Shown: positions 52,319-62,141, counted from the first letter of the stretch. The stretch: DNA of 64,000 nucleotides from Rhodobium gokarnense (GCF_025961475.1 NZ_JAOQNS010000008.1:1-64000); one strand, 5' to 3'. The notes: a model not told the origin generated them from the sequence alone. Program-made: numbers and translations.

Positions 52319-53293
52319 CTAACTATCTACCGAGAAGCCCGTCAGTTTCGCGTTCGGCGTGAAGCGGTCGTCGGCGACGGCGGTGATCCAGCGGGCCGCC
52401 TTGGCGAAGCCGCCGAAGGTGAAGAGGTGGATGCCGGCAATGCGGCTGTCGGCGTCGCTGAGCATCGCCGCAACGAGGCCGGAGATGACGTCGTCCGGGG
52501 CCCGCTCGCCGGCGAGCTTGGTCAGCTTCAGGCCGGCCTTGGCGGCGAACCCGGCAGACGCCTTGACGCCGCAAAGGGCGGCAAACTTCAGGAGGGTTGC
52601 GGGCTTCGTCGGCCCGGCAAGGCCGACCCGGATCGGCAGTTCGTTGCCGGCCGCGCGCATCTCGCGCTCCCAGGCAACGATCGCCTTGGCCGAGAAGGAA
52701 AACTGCGTGACGACCTCGACCACGGTGCCGGTCTCGCGCGCCCAGACGTTCTTTTCCAGAAGGAAGTCGCGGGCGGTCGCGACCGGAATGTCCGGGTTCG
52801 GCTCCGGATGGCCGGCAACGAAGACGCGGGAGATGTCGTGGCGCTCCAGAAGGCCGCTCTCAAGCACGTCGAGACTGGAGCGGAACGGCCCGGAGGCCTT
52901 GGCCGGATCGCCGGCGATCACCAGCACGTCCTCAACGCCCGCGGTCTCGCGGAAGCGGGAGAGCGCATCGTCGAGCTCGCCATAGCTGGAGAGCCGCCGC
53001 GCCGCGATATGCGGCACCGGCCGCATGCCGTCCTGGGCGAGCCGGGCGACGAGGGCGACATTGTCGGCAAGCGCGGTGCCCGGCAGCACCGGCACGAAGA
53101 CCGGGCTCTTTTCCGGCAGCACCTCGTTGAAGAAGGCGATCTTGGCGGCGGCGACCGGCGCGATTTCCAGCGAGAAATTCTCAGCCAGGCGGCGGATGAC
53201 GTCGCGGGAGGTCTCGGTGGCCGGCCGAACGGCGGGGGCGGCAGCAACCGTCTCGTCGACGACGGTTCCGGTGGGCGTGAAATGCGCGTTCAT
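52319..53293 (-). CDS. methylenetetrahydrofolate reductase-like protein (MetF family)
   Basis: A 324-residue protein with the MetF TIM-barrel fold. FSLEIAPVAAAK replaces the usual FEFFPP start, so it is a divergent member; the VLVIAGDPAKA, TQFSFSAKAIVAWEREM and GLAGPTKPATLLKFA segments match FAD- and folate-binding regions. It may link folate one-carbon units from betaine or sarcosine breakdown to 5-methyl-THF. The ATG at 53293 has GGGGAG 7 bases upstream. It lies behind the betaine-homocysteine methyltransferase gene on the same strand, but with a 254-base gap in which I see no riboswitch, so it may have its own promoter. Confidence 0.82.
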   Translation of the reverse strand: MNAHFTPTGTVVDETVAAAPAVRPATETSRDVIRRLAENFSLEIAPVAAAKIAFFNEVLPEKSPVFVPVLPGTALADNVALVARLAQDGMRPVPHIAARRLSSYGELDDALSRFRETAGVEDVLVIAGDPAKASGPFRSSLDVLESGLLERHDISRVFVAGHPEPNPDIPVATARDFLLEKNVWARETGTVVEVVTQFSFSAKAIVAWEREMRAAGNELPIRVGLAGPTKPATLLKFAALCGVKASAGFAAKAGLKLTKLAGERAPDDVISGLVAAMLSDADSRIAGIHLFTFGGFAKAARWITAVADDRFTPNAKLTGFSVDS

Positions 53294-53547
53294 GGCCGGT
53301 CTCCCCTTAAGGGTTGGCGTTTGCCCGTCACCGCGACAAGGTGCGCGATCCCCGAACGGTACGGGCATTTTCCGGCCCGACATATTCTCGTTGCGACGCT
53401 TTTGCGACATTGTGAGGCATTGCCTTCTCCGCGGGCAAAAATTTTTGCGCCGTGCCGTCGCGGCAGCGCCGGGTATTCACGTTTGAGCAACTTAAATGAA
53501 CGACCGCACGCCCGCGGCGGCCCCAAAAACTGTTCCCAGTGACGCCC

Positions 53548-54588
53548 TCAGCGGCGACGCCGACGGCCCCGCTCGCGCTCCGCGCCGGGCTCAGTCGGCG
53601 GCGCCACCAGCGGCCCGATGCGGGCGACGATGTCGTCCTGGCTCGGGCGTCTGTCGCGCACATGGTCGTCGATTGCCGAGCGCATTGCCGCCAGGTGCTC
53701 CGGCGAGGTGCCGCAGCAGCCGCCGATGATCCGCGCGCCGGAGTCGATCGCGAGCCGCGCATAGTCGGCCATCAGGTCCGGCGTGCCGGTATAGACGACG
53801 GCATCACCCTGGATCTTCGGGATGCCGCAATTGGCCTTGGCGATGACCACCGGGACGGCGTTGTCCACAGCCCCCTCCGGCGTCATGCCGAGGACGGCGA
53901 CGAGGAGGTCCGAGGCGCCGACGCCGCAATTGGCGCCGAAGCCGGCCGGCGCCTTCGGCAGGTGGGCGGCGAGATCGGCAAGGCCGGAAGGCGACAGGCC
54001 CATCATGGTCTTGCCGGCGGTATCGAAGCTCGCCGTGACCGTGAAGGGCAGATCGCTGCGGCTCGCGGCCTCGGCAGCCGCCTTCATTTCCTCCGGCGCC
54101 GACATGGTCTCGATCCACAGGATATCCACACCGCCGTCCACAAGTCCGGCGATCTGTTCGGAAAACGCCTCGACCGCGCCCTCATAGGTGAGCGCACCGA
54201 GCGGGACCAGCAGTTCGCCCGTCGGGCCGATCGAGCCGCCGACGAGCACGGCACGCCCAGCAGCGTCCGCCTCGGCCCGGGCGAGCTGTGCCGCGACCCG
54301 GTTCAGCTCCACGACCCGGCCTTCCAGCCCGTGCAGCTTCAGCCGGTGCCGGTTGGCCCCAAACGTGTTGGTGAGGATGATGTCGGCGCCGGCCTCGACA
54401 AAGGCCCTGTGCAGCGCGCGGACCTTGTCCGGCTGCTCCAGGTTCCAGACCTCCGGCGCTTCGCCGGATGCGAGCCCCATGTCGAAGAAGTTCGTGCCCG
54501 TCGCCCCGTCGGCAAGGAGCACGCCTTTGTCGGCGAGAAGGTCCTGAAGCGTCATCTTGTCTTCGCCCGCAGCCGCTTCCGTCGTCAC
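53548..54588 (-). CDS. bmt: betaine-homocysteine S-methyltransferase
   Basis: A 346-residue zinc-dependent methyltransferase that moves a methyl group from glycine betaine to homocysteine, giving methionine and dimethylglycine. Zinc ligands are C221 (FGANCGVG) and C291/C292 (GGCCGT). The substrate loop LADGATGTNFFDMG is typical of this group. The C-terminus is a run of Arg residues. The GTG start at 54588 overlaps the stop of the dehydrogenase gene by four bases (GTGA), tying the two steps of betaine demethylation together. Confidence 0.93.
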   Translation of the reverse strand: MTTEAAAGEDKMTLQDLLADKGVLLADGATGTNFFDMGLASGEAPEVWNLEQPDKVRALHRAFVEAGADIILTNTFGANRHRLKLHGLEGRVVELNRVAAQLARAEADAAGRAVLVGGSIGPTGELLVPLGALTYEGAVEAFSEQIAGLVDGGVDILWIETMSAPEEMKAAAEAASRSDLPFTVTASFDTAGKTMMGLSPSGLADLAAHLPKAPAGFGANCGVGASDLLVAVLGMTPEGAVDNAVPVVIAKANCGIPKIQGDAVVYTGTPDLMADYARLAIDSGARIIGGCCGTSPEHLAAMRSAIDDHVRDRRPSQDDIVARIGPLVAPPTEPGAERERGRRRRR

Positions 54589-57098
54589 GCCCTCAGCCTC
54601 TCATTGTCGGGATCGAACGGGCTTTCCGGGATCACCGTCGCCTTGTGCATCTCGCCGAGGATCTTGATCTCAAGCTCCGTGCCGACGTCCGACAGCGCCG
54701 GCGGCACCATGGCGAGCGCCAGGCTCTTGCCGACCCGCCAGCCGTAGCCGCCGGAGGTCGCCCGACCGACGAGTTCGCCGTTCTGATAAATCGGCTCGGA
54801 GCCGCGCGCGTCCGCGTCCGTGATGCCGTCGACCTCCATCGTCACGAACTGCCACTTGAAGCCCTTCTCCTTCCAGGCGGCGAGCGCGTCGCGGCCGATG
54901 AAGTCGACGTTCTTGTCGAGCCGCACGAACCGGTCGAGGCCCGATTCCAGCGCCGCATATTCGATGGAGAGCTCCCGCGGGATGAGGCGGTAGGATTTCT
55001 CCAGCCGCATGGAATCCATCGCCCTTATGCCGAACGGCTTGATGCCGAATTCCGCGCCGGCCTCCATCAGGAGGTCGAAGATGGTGGTCTGCATCTCGAT
55101 CGGATGGTGCAGCTCCCAACCGAGCTCGCCGACGAAGTTGACCCGGAGCGCATGGGCCTGGGCAGGACCCACATTGATGAAGCGGCCGGACAGCCAGGGG
55201 AAGGCCGCGTTGGAAAGGTCCTGATCGGTGAGTTTTTGCAGCACGTCGCGCGACTTCGGCCCGGCAAGCACGAGAACGCCATACTGCGTCGTCACCTTCT
55301 GCAGCCTGACGCTTCCGTCAGATGGAAGGGCTTTTTCCAGATAGTCGTAGTCGTGGCGCTCGAAGGCGCCGGCCGAGACCAGATAGAAGTCCCGCGGGCT
55401 CCGGCGGTAGATGGTGAACTCGGACCGCACGCCACCGTTCTTCGTCAGCATGTGGCAGAGATTGACCCGGCCGACCTTTTTCGGCACCCGGTTGGCGACG
55501 AGCCCTTCCAGCCAGTCTTCCGCGCCCGGGCCGGAGACCTCGAACTTGGCGAAGGCCGACATGTCGAGGAGGCCGACCTTTGTCGAAACGTGCCGGCACT
55601 CGTTGCCCACATGCTCGAAATAATTGGAGCGCCGGAAAGACCACTTCTCCCGGACCTTGCCGGTCTCGTCGGCCGGCGCGTGGTTGTGGTTGGTGAGGAC
55701 GTCGTCGACCTCCAGCTCGCCCGCCGGCACTTCGAGATCGGCAGGCGCGAACCAGTTCGGCCGCTCCCAGCCATAGACGGAGCCGAAGACGGCGCCGAGC
55801 GCCTTCATCCGGTCATAGCAGGGCGCCCGCTTCAGGGGCCGCGCCGCCTGGCGCTCCTCGTCCGGATAGTGGACGGTGAAGACGTTGGCGTAGGCCTCCT
55901 CGTTCTTGGCCCGGAGGTAGCCGCGCGAGGCATAGGGCCCGAAGCGGCGCGGGTCGACGCCCATCATGTCGATGGAGGGCTCGCCCTCGGCGATCCACTC
56001 GGCAAGCTGCCAGCCGGCGCCGCCGGCCGCCGTGATGCCGAAGGAATGGCCCTCGTTGATCCAGAAATTCTTCAAATCCCAGGCCGGCCCGACCATCGGC
56101 GAGCCGTCCGGCGTATAGCAGATGGCGCCGTTATAGACCTCCTTGACGCCGACCTCGCCGAAGGCCGGCACCCGCTCCATCGCCGTCTCGATATGCGGGG
56201 CGAGGCGGTCGAGGTCTTCCTGGAAGAGCTCGTATTCGCAGTCCTTGGCCGGACCGTCCACATAGCAGCAGGGCGCGCCGACCTCGTAGGGACCGAGCAG
56301 CAGGCCGCCATTCTCCTCGCGCATGTACCAGGAGGAGTCCGACTCGCGCAGGACGCCCATTTCCGGCAGCCCGGCCTTCTGGCGCGCGACGATCTCCGGA
56401 TGCGGCTCCGTAACGATGAACTGGTGTTCCACCGGAATGACGGGAATGTCGAGACCGACCATCTCGCCGGTCTTGCGGGCGAAGTTGCCGGTCGCCGAGA
56501 CGACGTGTTCGCAGGTGATGTCGCCCTTGTCGGTGGAGACCACCCATTCCCCGTTCGCCTTCTGGGCGATGCCGGTGACGGTGGTAAAGCGGTTGATCTC
56601 GCCGCCGCCGGCCCGCGCCCCGCGGGCGAGCGCCTGGGTCAGGTCCGCCGGCTGGATATAGCCGTCATCCGGATGCTGGATCGCGCCGAGGAGCCCGTCG
56701 ATCTCGCAGAGCGGCCAGATTTCCTTGACCTCTTGCGGCGTCAGGAACTTCACGTCGATGCCGATGGTCTCGGCGACGCCGGCATAGAGGTTGTACTCGT
56801 CCATACGATCCTTGGTACGGGCGAGCCGGATGTTGGAGACCTTCTTGAAGCCGACATTGAGGCCGGTCTCTTCCTCAAGCTGGTCGTAGAGCTTGACGGA
56901 GTATTTGTGGATCTGGCCGACCGCGTAGCTCATGTTGAACAGCGGCAACAGGCCGGCGGCGTGCCAGGTCGAGCCGGAGGTCAGCTCCCGCCGCTCGATC
57001 AGGACGGCATCGGTGATGCCTTTCTTGACCAGATGATAGAGCGTTGCGACGCCGACGACGCCGCCACCGATCACAACCACCCGCGCATGCGTCTTCAT
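54585..57098 (-). CDS. dimethylglycine/sarcosine dehydrogenase-like FAD oxidoreductase with GcvT domain
   Basis: An 837-residue flavoprotein that demethylates dimethylglycine and/or sarcosine, passing formaldehyde units to THF. The Rossmann GxGxxG is G11-G13-G16; H46 in GSTWHAAG matches the histidine that binds FAD covalently in dimethylglycine dehydrogenase. The oxidoreductase part runs to about 430 and the folate-binding GcvT domains fill the rest. Adjacent bmt makes dimethylglycine, so dimethylglycine is the likelier substrate; sarcosine remains possible. The ATG at 57098 has GGGGAG 8 bases upstream. Confidence 0.92.
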   Translation of the reverse strand: MKTHARVVVIGGGVVGVATLYHLVKKGITDAVLIERRELTSGSTWHAAGLLPLFNMSYAVGQIHKYSVKLYDQLEEETGLNVGFKKVSNIRLARTKDRMDEYNLYAGVAETIGIDVKFLTPQEVKEIWPLCEIDGLLGAIQHPDDGYIQPADLTQALARGARAGGGEINRFTTVTGIAQKANGEWVVSTDKGDITCEHVVSATGNFARKTGEMVGLDIPVIPVEHQFIVTEPHPEIVARQKAGLPEMGVLRESDSSWYMREENGGLLLGPYEVGAPCCYVDGPAKDCEYELFQEDLDRLAPHIETAMERVPAFGEVGVKEVYNGAICYTPDGSPMVGPAWDLKNFWINEGHSFGITAAGGAGWQLAEWIAEGEPSIDMMGVDPRRFGPYASRGYLRAKNEEAYANVFTVHYPDEERQAARPLKRAPCYDRMKALGAVFGSVYGWERPNWFAPADLEVPAGELEVDDVLTNHNHAPADETGKVREKWSFRRSNYFEHVGNECRHVSTKVGLLDMSAFAKFEVSGPGAEDWLEGLVANRVPKKVGRVNLCHMLTKNGGVRSEFTIYRRSPRDFYLVSAGAFERHDYDYLEKALPSDGSVRLQKVTTQYGVLVLAGPKSRDVLQKLTDQDLSNAAFPWLSGRFINVGPAQAHALRVNFVGELGWELHHPIEMQTTIFDLLMEAGAEFGIKPFGIRAMDSMRLEKSYRLIPRELSIEYAALESGLDRFVRLDKNVDFIGRDALAAWKEKGFKWQFVTMEVDGITDADARGSEPIYQNGELVGRATSGGYGWRVGKSLALAMVPPALSDVGTELEIKILGEMHKATVIPESPFDPDNERLRA

Positions 57099-57336
57099 GC
57101 CGACCGCTCCCCTGTTTTCTGGCGCCCCGCGCCGAGCCACGGGACGCTGCGGCGGCCGCTATCTGCGCCCGCCGCCCACTGTCCGAAAGGTGCCCTAGCA
57201 TTGCAATCGAGCGGCTTTCGAAGGTGGCTTGAATGCGACCTTGGACCCGTCTCAGGCGACATGGGCAAGCCGGTATCGACAGGGAGCGCCAACGCCCGTC
57301 TTTCCATGGCCGGCGAACTGATCTACATCGGCAGCC

Positions 57337-59178
57337 ATGGCGCCACCCCTTCTGACCCTGCAGGACATCCACCTGACCTTCGGCGGCACGCCGCTGTTCG
57401 AAGGCGCGGAGCTTTCCGTCTTCGAGCGCGACCGGCTGTGCCTCGTCGGCCGCAACGGCTCGGGCAAGTCGACGCTGTTGAAGATCGCCGCCGGCATCGT
57501 GGAAGCCGATTCCGGCGAGCGCTTCGTCAAGCCCGGCGTGACCGTGCGCTACCTGGAACAGGAGCCGGACCTCTCCGCCTATGCAACGGTTGCCGACTAC
57601 GCCGGCTCCGGGCTCGACGCCGGCTCCGACCCGCACCGGGTGACCTATCTGCTGGAGCACCTGGGCCTCGACGGCGCGGGCGACCCGAAGACCCTCTCCG
57701 GCGGCGAGATGCGCCGCGCCGCGCTGGTCCGTGCGCTGGCGCCGGAGCCGGATATCCTCCTTCTCGACGAGCCCACCAACCACCTCGACCTGCCGGCCAT
57801 CGAATGGCTGGAGGACGAGCTGAAGCGCGAGCGCTCCGCCGTCGTGCTCATCAGCCACGACCGGCGGTTCCTGGAAAACCTTTCCCGGCGCACCTGCTGG
57901 ATCGACCGCGGCACGGCCCGCACCCTGGAGCGCGGCTTTGCCGAGTTCGAGCCCTGGCGCGACGAGATGCTGGAGGAGGAGGAGCGCGACCGCCACAAGC
58001 TGGAGCGCAAGATCCACCGCGAGAACCAGTGGGTGATCCACGGCGTCTCCGGCCGGCGCAAGCGCAACCAGAAGCGCCTCGCTGACCTCCACGAGCTGCG
58101 CGAGGAAAAGCGCCGGCTGACCGCCCGCGGCCGCGACGCCCGCGACACCGTGGAGATGACGGCCGCCGAGGCGAAAAGCTCCGGCAAGCAGGTGGTCGAA
58201 GCCAAGAACATCTCAAAGAGCTGGGACGGCACCCCGGCAATCAGCGATTTTTCCATCAAGATCGACCGCGGCGACCGCATCGGCATCATCGGCCCGAACG
58301 GCGCCGGCAAGACGACGCTTCTCAGGCTCCTCACCGGCGATCTGGAGCCGGACGAGGGCACCATCCGCTTCGGCACACGGCTTGAGGTCGTCACCCTCGA
58401 CCAGAAGCGCGAGAGCCTTCCGCCGACCACCTCCCTGCGCGATGCGCTGACCGACGGCGGCGGCGACATGGTGATGGTCGGCGACACCCAGCGCCACGTC
58501 GTCAGCTACATGAAGGATTTTCTGTTCCGCCCGGAACAGATCGGCACGCCCATCGAGGCGCTGTCCGGCGGCGAGCGCGGCCGGCTGATGCTCGCCCGCG
58601 CCTTTGCCCGGCCGTCGAACCTCCTGGTCCTCGACGAGCCGACCAACGACCTCGACCTTGAAACCCTCGACCTGTTGCAGGAGCTGCTCGCCGACTATTC
58701 CGGCACGGTCTTCCTGGTCAGCCACGACCGCGACTTCCTCGACCGCATCGTCACCTCCGTCGTCGCCGTGGAAGGCGGCGGCGCCTCGACGCTCTATCCC
58801 GGCGGCTACGGCTATGTGGAGCGCACGATCAGGGAGCGCGAGGCGGAAGCGGCGAAGGCGGCGTCCGCAAGCGCCAAGGGGCCGGAAAAGGACAAGCCCG
58901 GCGAGGCCGCGAAGGCCCAGTCAAAGTCCGCAGAAAAACGTCGGCTCTCCTTCAAGGAGCAATACGCCCTCGACACCCTGCCCGGTGAGATCGCAGCGCT
59001 GGAGAAAAAGATCGCGGCCGAGCAGAAGCGCCTGGAAGACCCCGGCCTCTACGACCGCGACCCGGAAGGCTTCGCCAGGACCGCCGACGCCCTTGCCAAG
59101 CTGCAGGGAGAACTCGCCGAAAAGGAAGAAGCCTGGCTGGAACTGGAAGTGCTGCGCGAGGAAATAGAAGGAGCGTAA
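57337..59178 (+). CDS. ABC-F family ATP-binding protein (Uup-like)
   Basis: A 613-residue cytoplasmic protein with two ABC domains and no membrane part. Walker A motifs lie at about residues 38-46 (GRNGSGKST) and 319-327 (GPNGAGKTT), with signatures LSGGEMRRAALVRAL and LSGGERGRLMLARAF and Walker B LLLDEPTNHLD and LVLDEPTNDLD. The C-terminal 90 residues form a charged coiled coil as in Uup. ABC-F proteins act on ribosomes or nucleic acid. It is divergent from the betaine genes across a 238-base gap. Confidence 0.93.
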   Translation: MAPPLLTLQDIHLTFGGTPLFEGAELSVFERDRLCLVGRNGSGKSTLLKIAAGIVEADSGERFVKPGVTVRYLEQEPDLSAYATVADYAGSGLDAGSDPHRVTYLLEHLGLDGAGDPKTLSGGEMRRAALVRALAPEPDILLLDEPTNHLDLPAIEWLEDELKRERSAVVLISHDRRFLENLSRRTCWIDRGTARTLERGFAEFEPWRDEMLEEEERDRHKLERKIHRENQWVIHGVSGRRKRNQKRLADLHELREEKRRLTARGRDARDTVEMTAAEAKSSGKQVVEAKNISKSWDGTPAISDFSIKIDRGDRIGIIGPNGAGKTTLLRLLTGDLEPDEGTIRFGTRLEVVTLDQKRESLPPTTSLRDALTDGGGDMVMVGDTQRHVVSYMKDFLFRPEQIGTPIEALSGGERGRLMLARAFARPSNLLVLDEPTNDLDLETLDLLQELLADYSGTVFLVSHDRDFLDRIVTSVVAVEGGGASTLYPGGYGYVERTIREREAEAAKAASASAKGPEKDKPGEAAKAQSKSAEKRRLSFKEQYALDTLPGEIAALEKKIAAEQKRLEDPGLYDRDPEGFARTADALAKLQGELAEKEEAWLELEVLREEIEGA

Positions 59179-59198
59179 GCCGGCCTCGTGCGCACCCG

Positions 59199-61475
59199 TC
59201 AGGACGCGACGGCCTCCTGGCGCAGCGGCATCCGCCGCGCCCGCTCCACGTCCTCCGGCGGCACGGGGCGCGAGAACAGATAGCCCTGCGCCTCGTCGCA
59301 GCCGGCCGAGCGCAGCATGTCGAGCTGGCCCCGTGTCTCCACGCCTTCGGCGACGATCTCGCGCCCGAGATTGTGGCCCATGGCGATGATCGCCGAGACG
59401 ATCGCCTGGCTGTCCCGGTCGGTGAGGATGTCGCGCACGAAGGACCGGTCGACCTTGATGACGTCGACGGGGAAATGCTTCAGGTAGTTCATCGACGAAT
59501 AGGCGATGCCGAAATCGTCGATCGACAGCTTGAAGCCCATGCCGCGCAGCGCCCGCAGGATCTCCGTGGAGCGCTCCGGGTCGACCATCAGCCAGCTTTC
59601 GGTGATCTCCAGCTCAAGGTCGGACGGATCGACCCCGGTCTTGCCGATGATCTCGGCCACCGTGGTGACGAACTCCGGATCGGTGAGCTGGCGCCCGGAA
59701 ATGTTGACCGAGACCCGGCCGAAGGAATAGCCGAGGCGGCGCCATTCGGTGATCTGCCGGCACACTTCGGCGAGCATCCAGCGGCCGATCTCCACGATCA
59801 GGCCGGTTTCCTCCGCCACCGGGATGAACTGGGCCGGACTGACCAGCACGCCGTCGTCGAGCTGCCAGCGGATCAGCGCCTCGTAGCCGGTGAGGCGGCC
59901 GTCCTCCACCGCGTGCTTGCTCTGGTAGTGGGCGCGGAACTGGTGTTTCGACACGGCCTTGCGCAACAGCTTGGTGAGCGCCACCTGCCGCTCGGCCTGC
60001 TCGCAGAGTTCGGTGCGGTAGAACTCCGTGCGCCGGTGCGGGTTCGCCTTGGCCGCGGCGAGGGCGAAATCGGCGCTGCGGATGATCGCCTGGGAATCGG
60101 TGCCATCGCGCGGATAGATGGCGATGCCCATGCTGGCGGAAATCGTCGTCTGCTCGCCGTCGAGCATGAACGGCGTGCCGATCAGGTCGAGGAGCGCCCG
60201 GGCGCGGATGGCGAGCGGCTGCTCGGCGCAGTTGGGGTCCTGCGGCACCCGGCAGATGATGGCGAACTCGTCGCCGCTGAGCCGGGCCGCGAAATAGTGG
60301 TCGGAGGGCAGCGTCTGCAGCCGGTCGGCGACGGCCTTCAGCAGCCGGTCGCCGGTCATGTGGCCGTAGCTTTCGTTGATCGCCTTGAACTTGTCGAGGT
60401 TGAGCATCATCAGCGCGAAACAGGTCTCGGCGTTGCGCGCGCCGGCGATCGTCTGGCTGAGCTTTTCGCTGAAGAACAGGCGGTTCGGCAGCTCCGTCGT
60501 CTGGTCGTAATGGGCGAGGCGGTTGATCCGCTGCTCGGCGAACTTCTCCTCGGAGATGTCGGTGAAGATGCTGACGAAGTGCAGGATGCGCCCGCTCGCC
60601 GGGTCGCGCACCGCGGTGATCGTACGCCGTTCGCCGAACAGGCCGCCGGCCTTGTTCAGGCTCCACAGGTCGCCCTCCCACCGGCCTTCCTCCTCGGCAA
60701 CCCGCATCAGCTCCAGATAGAAGGCCTCGTCGTGCCGATCGCAGGCGAGGATCCGCGCGTGCTTGCCGATCACTTCCTCCGCCTCGTAGCCGGTGATCTT
60801 GGTGAAGGCGCGGTTGACCTTGCGGATCTCCCAGTCGGCGCTGAAGATCATGATGCCTTCATGGCTGTTCTCAAAGACGCTGGCCGAGAGCTCGATTTCC
60901 TGCTCGATGCGCTGGCGCTCCAGTTCCAGCGCAATCCGGTTGGCGAACAGCCCGAGCACGGAATCGGTCCAAGGATGCCGCACCATGGGCTTGCGGCCGA
61001 GCACCGCCACCAGCCCCATCACCTCGCCGTCGGCGGTGACCAGCGGCGCGCCGAAATAGCTTTCGACGCCCATTTCCGCCAACAGGTGGTCGGCCGGATA
61101 GAGCCCCTGCACGCTGCGCTCGATGAACACATTGTCGGAGTTGAGAACGTCCTCGCAGGGCGTTCCGGCAAGTTCATAGGTGACGTTCCTGCTGCCGCGG
61201 CCGCCGGTAACTACCGCCACGGTCTTGATGGCGGTCTCCGTCGCGTCGGTGAAGACCCCGCAAAAAGCGAACTCGGCCGAGTAGGCGGCGGCGAGGTTGC
61301 GCAGGCATTCCTCGAAGAAGTGCTTGGGGCGGGTGACCGGCGAGCAGGCGGCGGCAAGCGCGGCGAGCGCCGTCTGCATACAGCCGTCGGCAGCCTCCCT
61401 GCGGCCGGCGCCCGCAATGACCGCAAACCGATGGACGGGTGTCTTTTGTCGGGGGACGCGCACGGAACGCTTCAT
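59199..61475 (-). CDS. GAF-PAS-GGDEF-EAL c-di-GMP signalling protein
   Basis: A 758-residue soluble sensor. A GAF domain (about residues 40-190) and a PAS domain with C-terminal extension (about 200-315) are followed by a GGDEF domain whose active-site motif is SGDEF (400-404) and an EAL domain with intact EAL at 532-534, IDDFGIAYSS, KVDRSFV and EGVETRGQ. Phosphodiesterase activity is likely; the Ser-for-Gly change leaves cyclase activity doubtful but not excluded. The ATG at 61475 has GGAG 6 bases upstream. It converges on the ABC-F gene with a 20-base gap. Confidence 0.93.
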   Translation of the reverse strand: MKRSVRVPRQKTPVHRFAVIAGAGRREAADGCMQTALAALAAACSPVTRPKHFFEECLRNLAAAYSAEFAFCGVFTDATETAIKTVAVVTGGRGSRNVTYELAGTPCEDVLNSDNVFIERSVQGLYPADHLLAEMGVESYFGAPLVTADGEVMGLVAVLGRKPMVRHPWTDSVLGLFANRIALELERQRIEQEIELSASVFENSHEGIMIFSADWEIRKVNRAFTKITGYEAEEVIGKHARILACDRHDEAFYLELMRVAEEEGRWEGDLWSLNKAGGLFGERRTITAVRDPASGRILHFVSIFTDISEEKFAEQRINRLAHYDQTTELPNRLFFSEKLSQTIAGARNAETCFALMMLNLDKFKAINESYGHMTGDRLLKAVADRLQTLPSDHYFAARLSGDEFAIICRVPQDPNCAEQPLAIRARALLDLIGTPFMLDGEQTTISASMGIAIYPRDGTDSQAIIRSADFALAAAKANPHRRTEFYRTELCEQAERQVALTKLLRKAVSKHQFRAHYQSKHAVEDGRLTGYEALIRWQLDDGVLVSPAQFIPVAEETGLIVEIGRWMLAEVCRQITEWRRLGYSFGRVSVNISGRQLTDPEFVTTVAEIIGKTGVDPSDLELEITESWLMVDPERSTEILRALRGMGFKLSIDDFGIAYSSMNYLKHFPVDVIKVDRSFVRDILTDRDSQAIVSAIIAMGHNLGREIVAEGVETRGQLDMLRSAGCDEAQGYLFSRPVPPEDVERARRMPLRQEAVAS

Positions 61476-62108
61476 GACCTACTCCGCCGTACCGACATCG
61501 CTTGAGGCGACGACAACACTCCAACTCCCCAATCCCGGCACTGGTCCGGAGTTGCCGAAAGATGGAAAACCTATCCGTTGAATATTAACAATTGGCTGAA
61601 AAATATCGATAAACGTCGGTTGGCTTGGTTTATTGATGGTATACAGCGGCCCCTCGATAATTAAAATCCAAACGAATTTGTTGAGTATTCGAAAGCACGC
61701 GAAGTCCTGACTCAGCTTCGAGCTAAAACTGGAATCAATTTGCGAGAATTATTTATCCTGCATGAAATTATTCTATCTTCTCCAAGGACAATTTAGCTCT
61801 TTTTGAAAAGAGCTCGGAGACATCGAAAAGAAGAAACCGGGAAGATATTCATAAAAAAAGAGCGGCAATGCGGTTCCGATCGAACGCATTCCGCTCCGAA
61901 AAACGCGGCGTCTGCTGCCGTAAGGCGATCGACCCCGCCCGATGGCGAGACCGGATGTCTAAAGATGCCGGATGCCGCGATTGCGCGGTCTTTCAGTGGC
62001 CGTTCCCGGCTACGATCCGGCGCCTTCGATCGTCAACGATCCTGAAACATGCCCGCGTTCGATCCACGCACCATGCTTCGGTTGTCTGCTCTTGCGCGTC
62101 TCCCTGTC
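61476..62108. other. AT-rich gene-free region with a 20-bp palindrome
   Basis: No credible ORF lies here. The part 61570-61870 is clearly AT-rich against the surroundings. A perfect palindrome, AGCTCTTTTTGAAAAGAGCT, occupies 61795-61814. The region 61870-62108 returns to high G+C. It contains the upstream region of the GGDEF-EAL gene and could hide a small RNA, but no feature proves one. Confidence 0.4.
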
Positions 62109-62131
62109 CCGAAACCGGTGCCCGGTTTCGG
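62109..62131 (-). terminator. stem-loop downstream of the cold-shock gene
   Basis: CCGAAACCGG and CCGGTTTCGG (10-bp perfect arms) enclose a 3-nt loop, 10 bases beyond the stop of the minus-strand cold-shock gene. There is no T-run; the sequence also resembles a common Rhizobiales intergenic hairpin (GTCCCGAAACCGG type). Confidence 0.55.
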
Positions 62132-62141
62132 CAGGCACGCC

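Noticed and set aside
53294-53547. SAM or SAH riboswitch ahead of the metF-like gene
   Set aside because: Such elements occur before met genes in alphaproteobacteria, but I could not match the known conserved cores to this interval.
54468-58085. Very long (1205-codon) plus-strand open frame
   Set aside because: It is antisense to the methyltransferase and dehydrogenase genes and shadows the ABC-F gene in another frame; its translation is low in hydrophobic order and resembles no family.
59373-61505. 710-codon plus-strand open frame
   Set aside because: It is the antisense shadow of the GAF-PAS-GGDEF-EAL gene, a normal effect of high G+C content.
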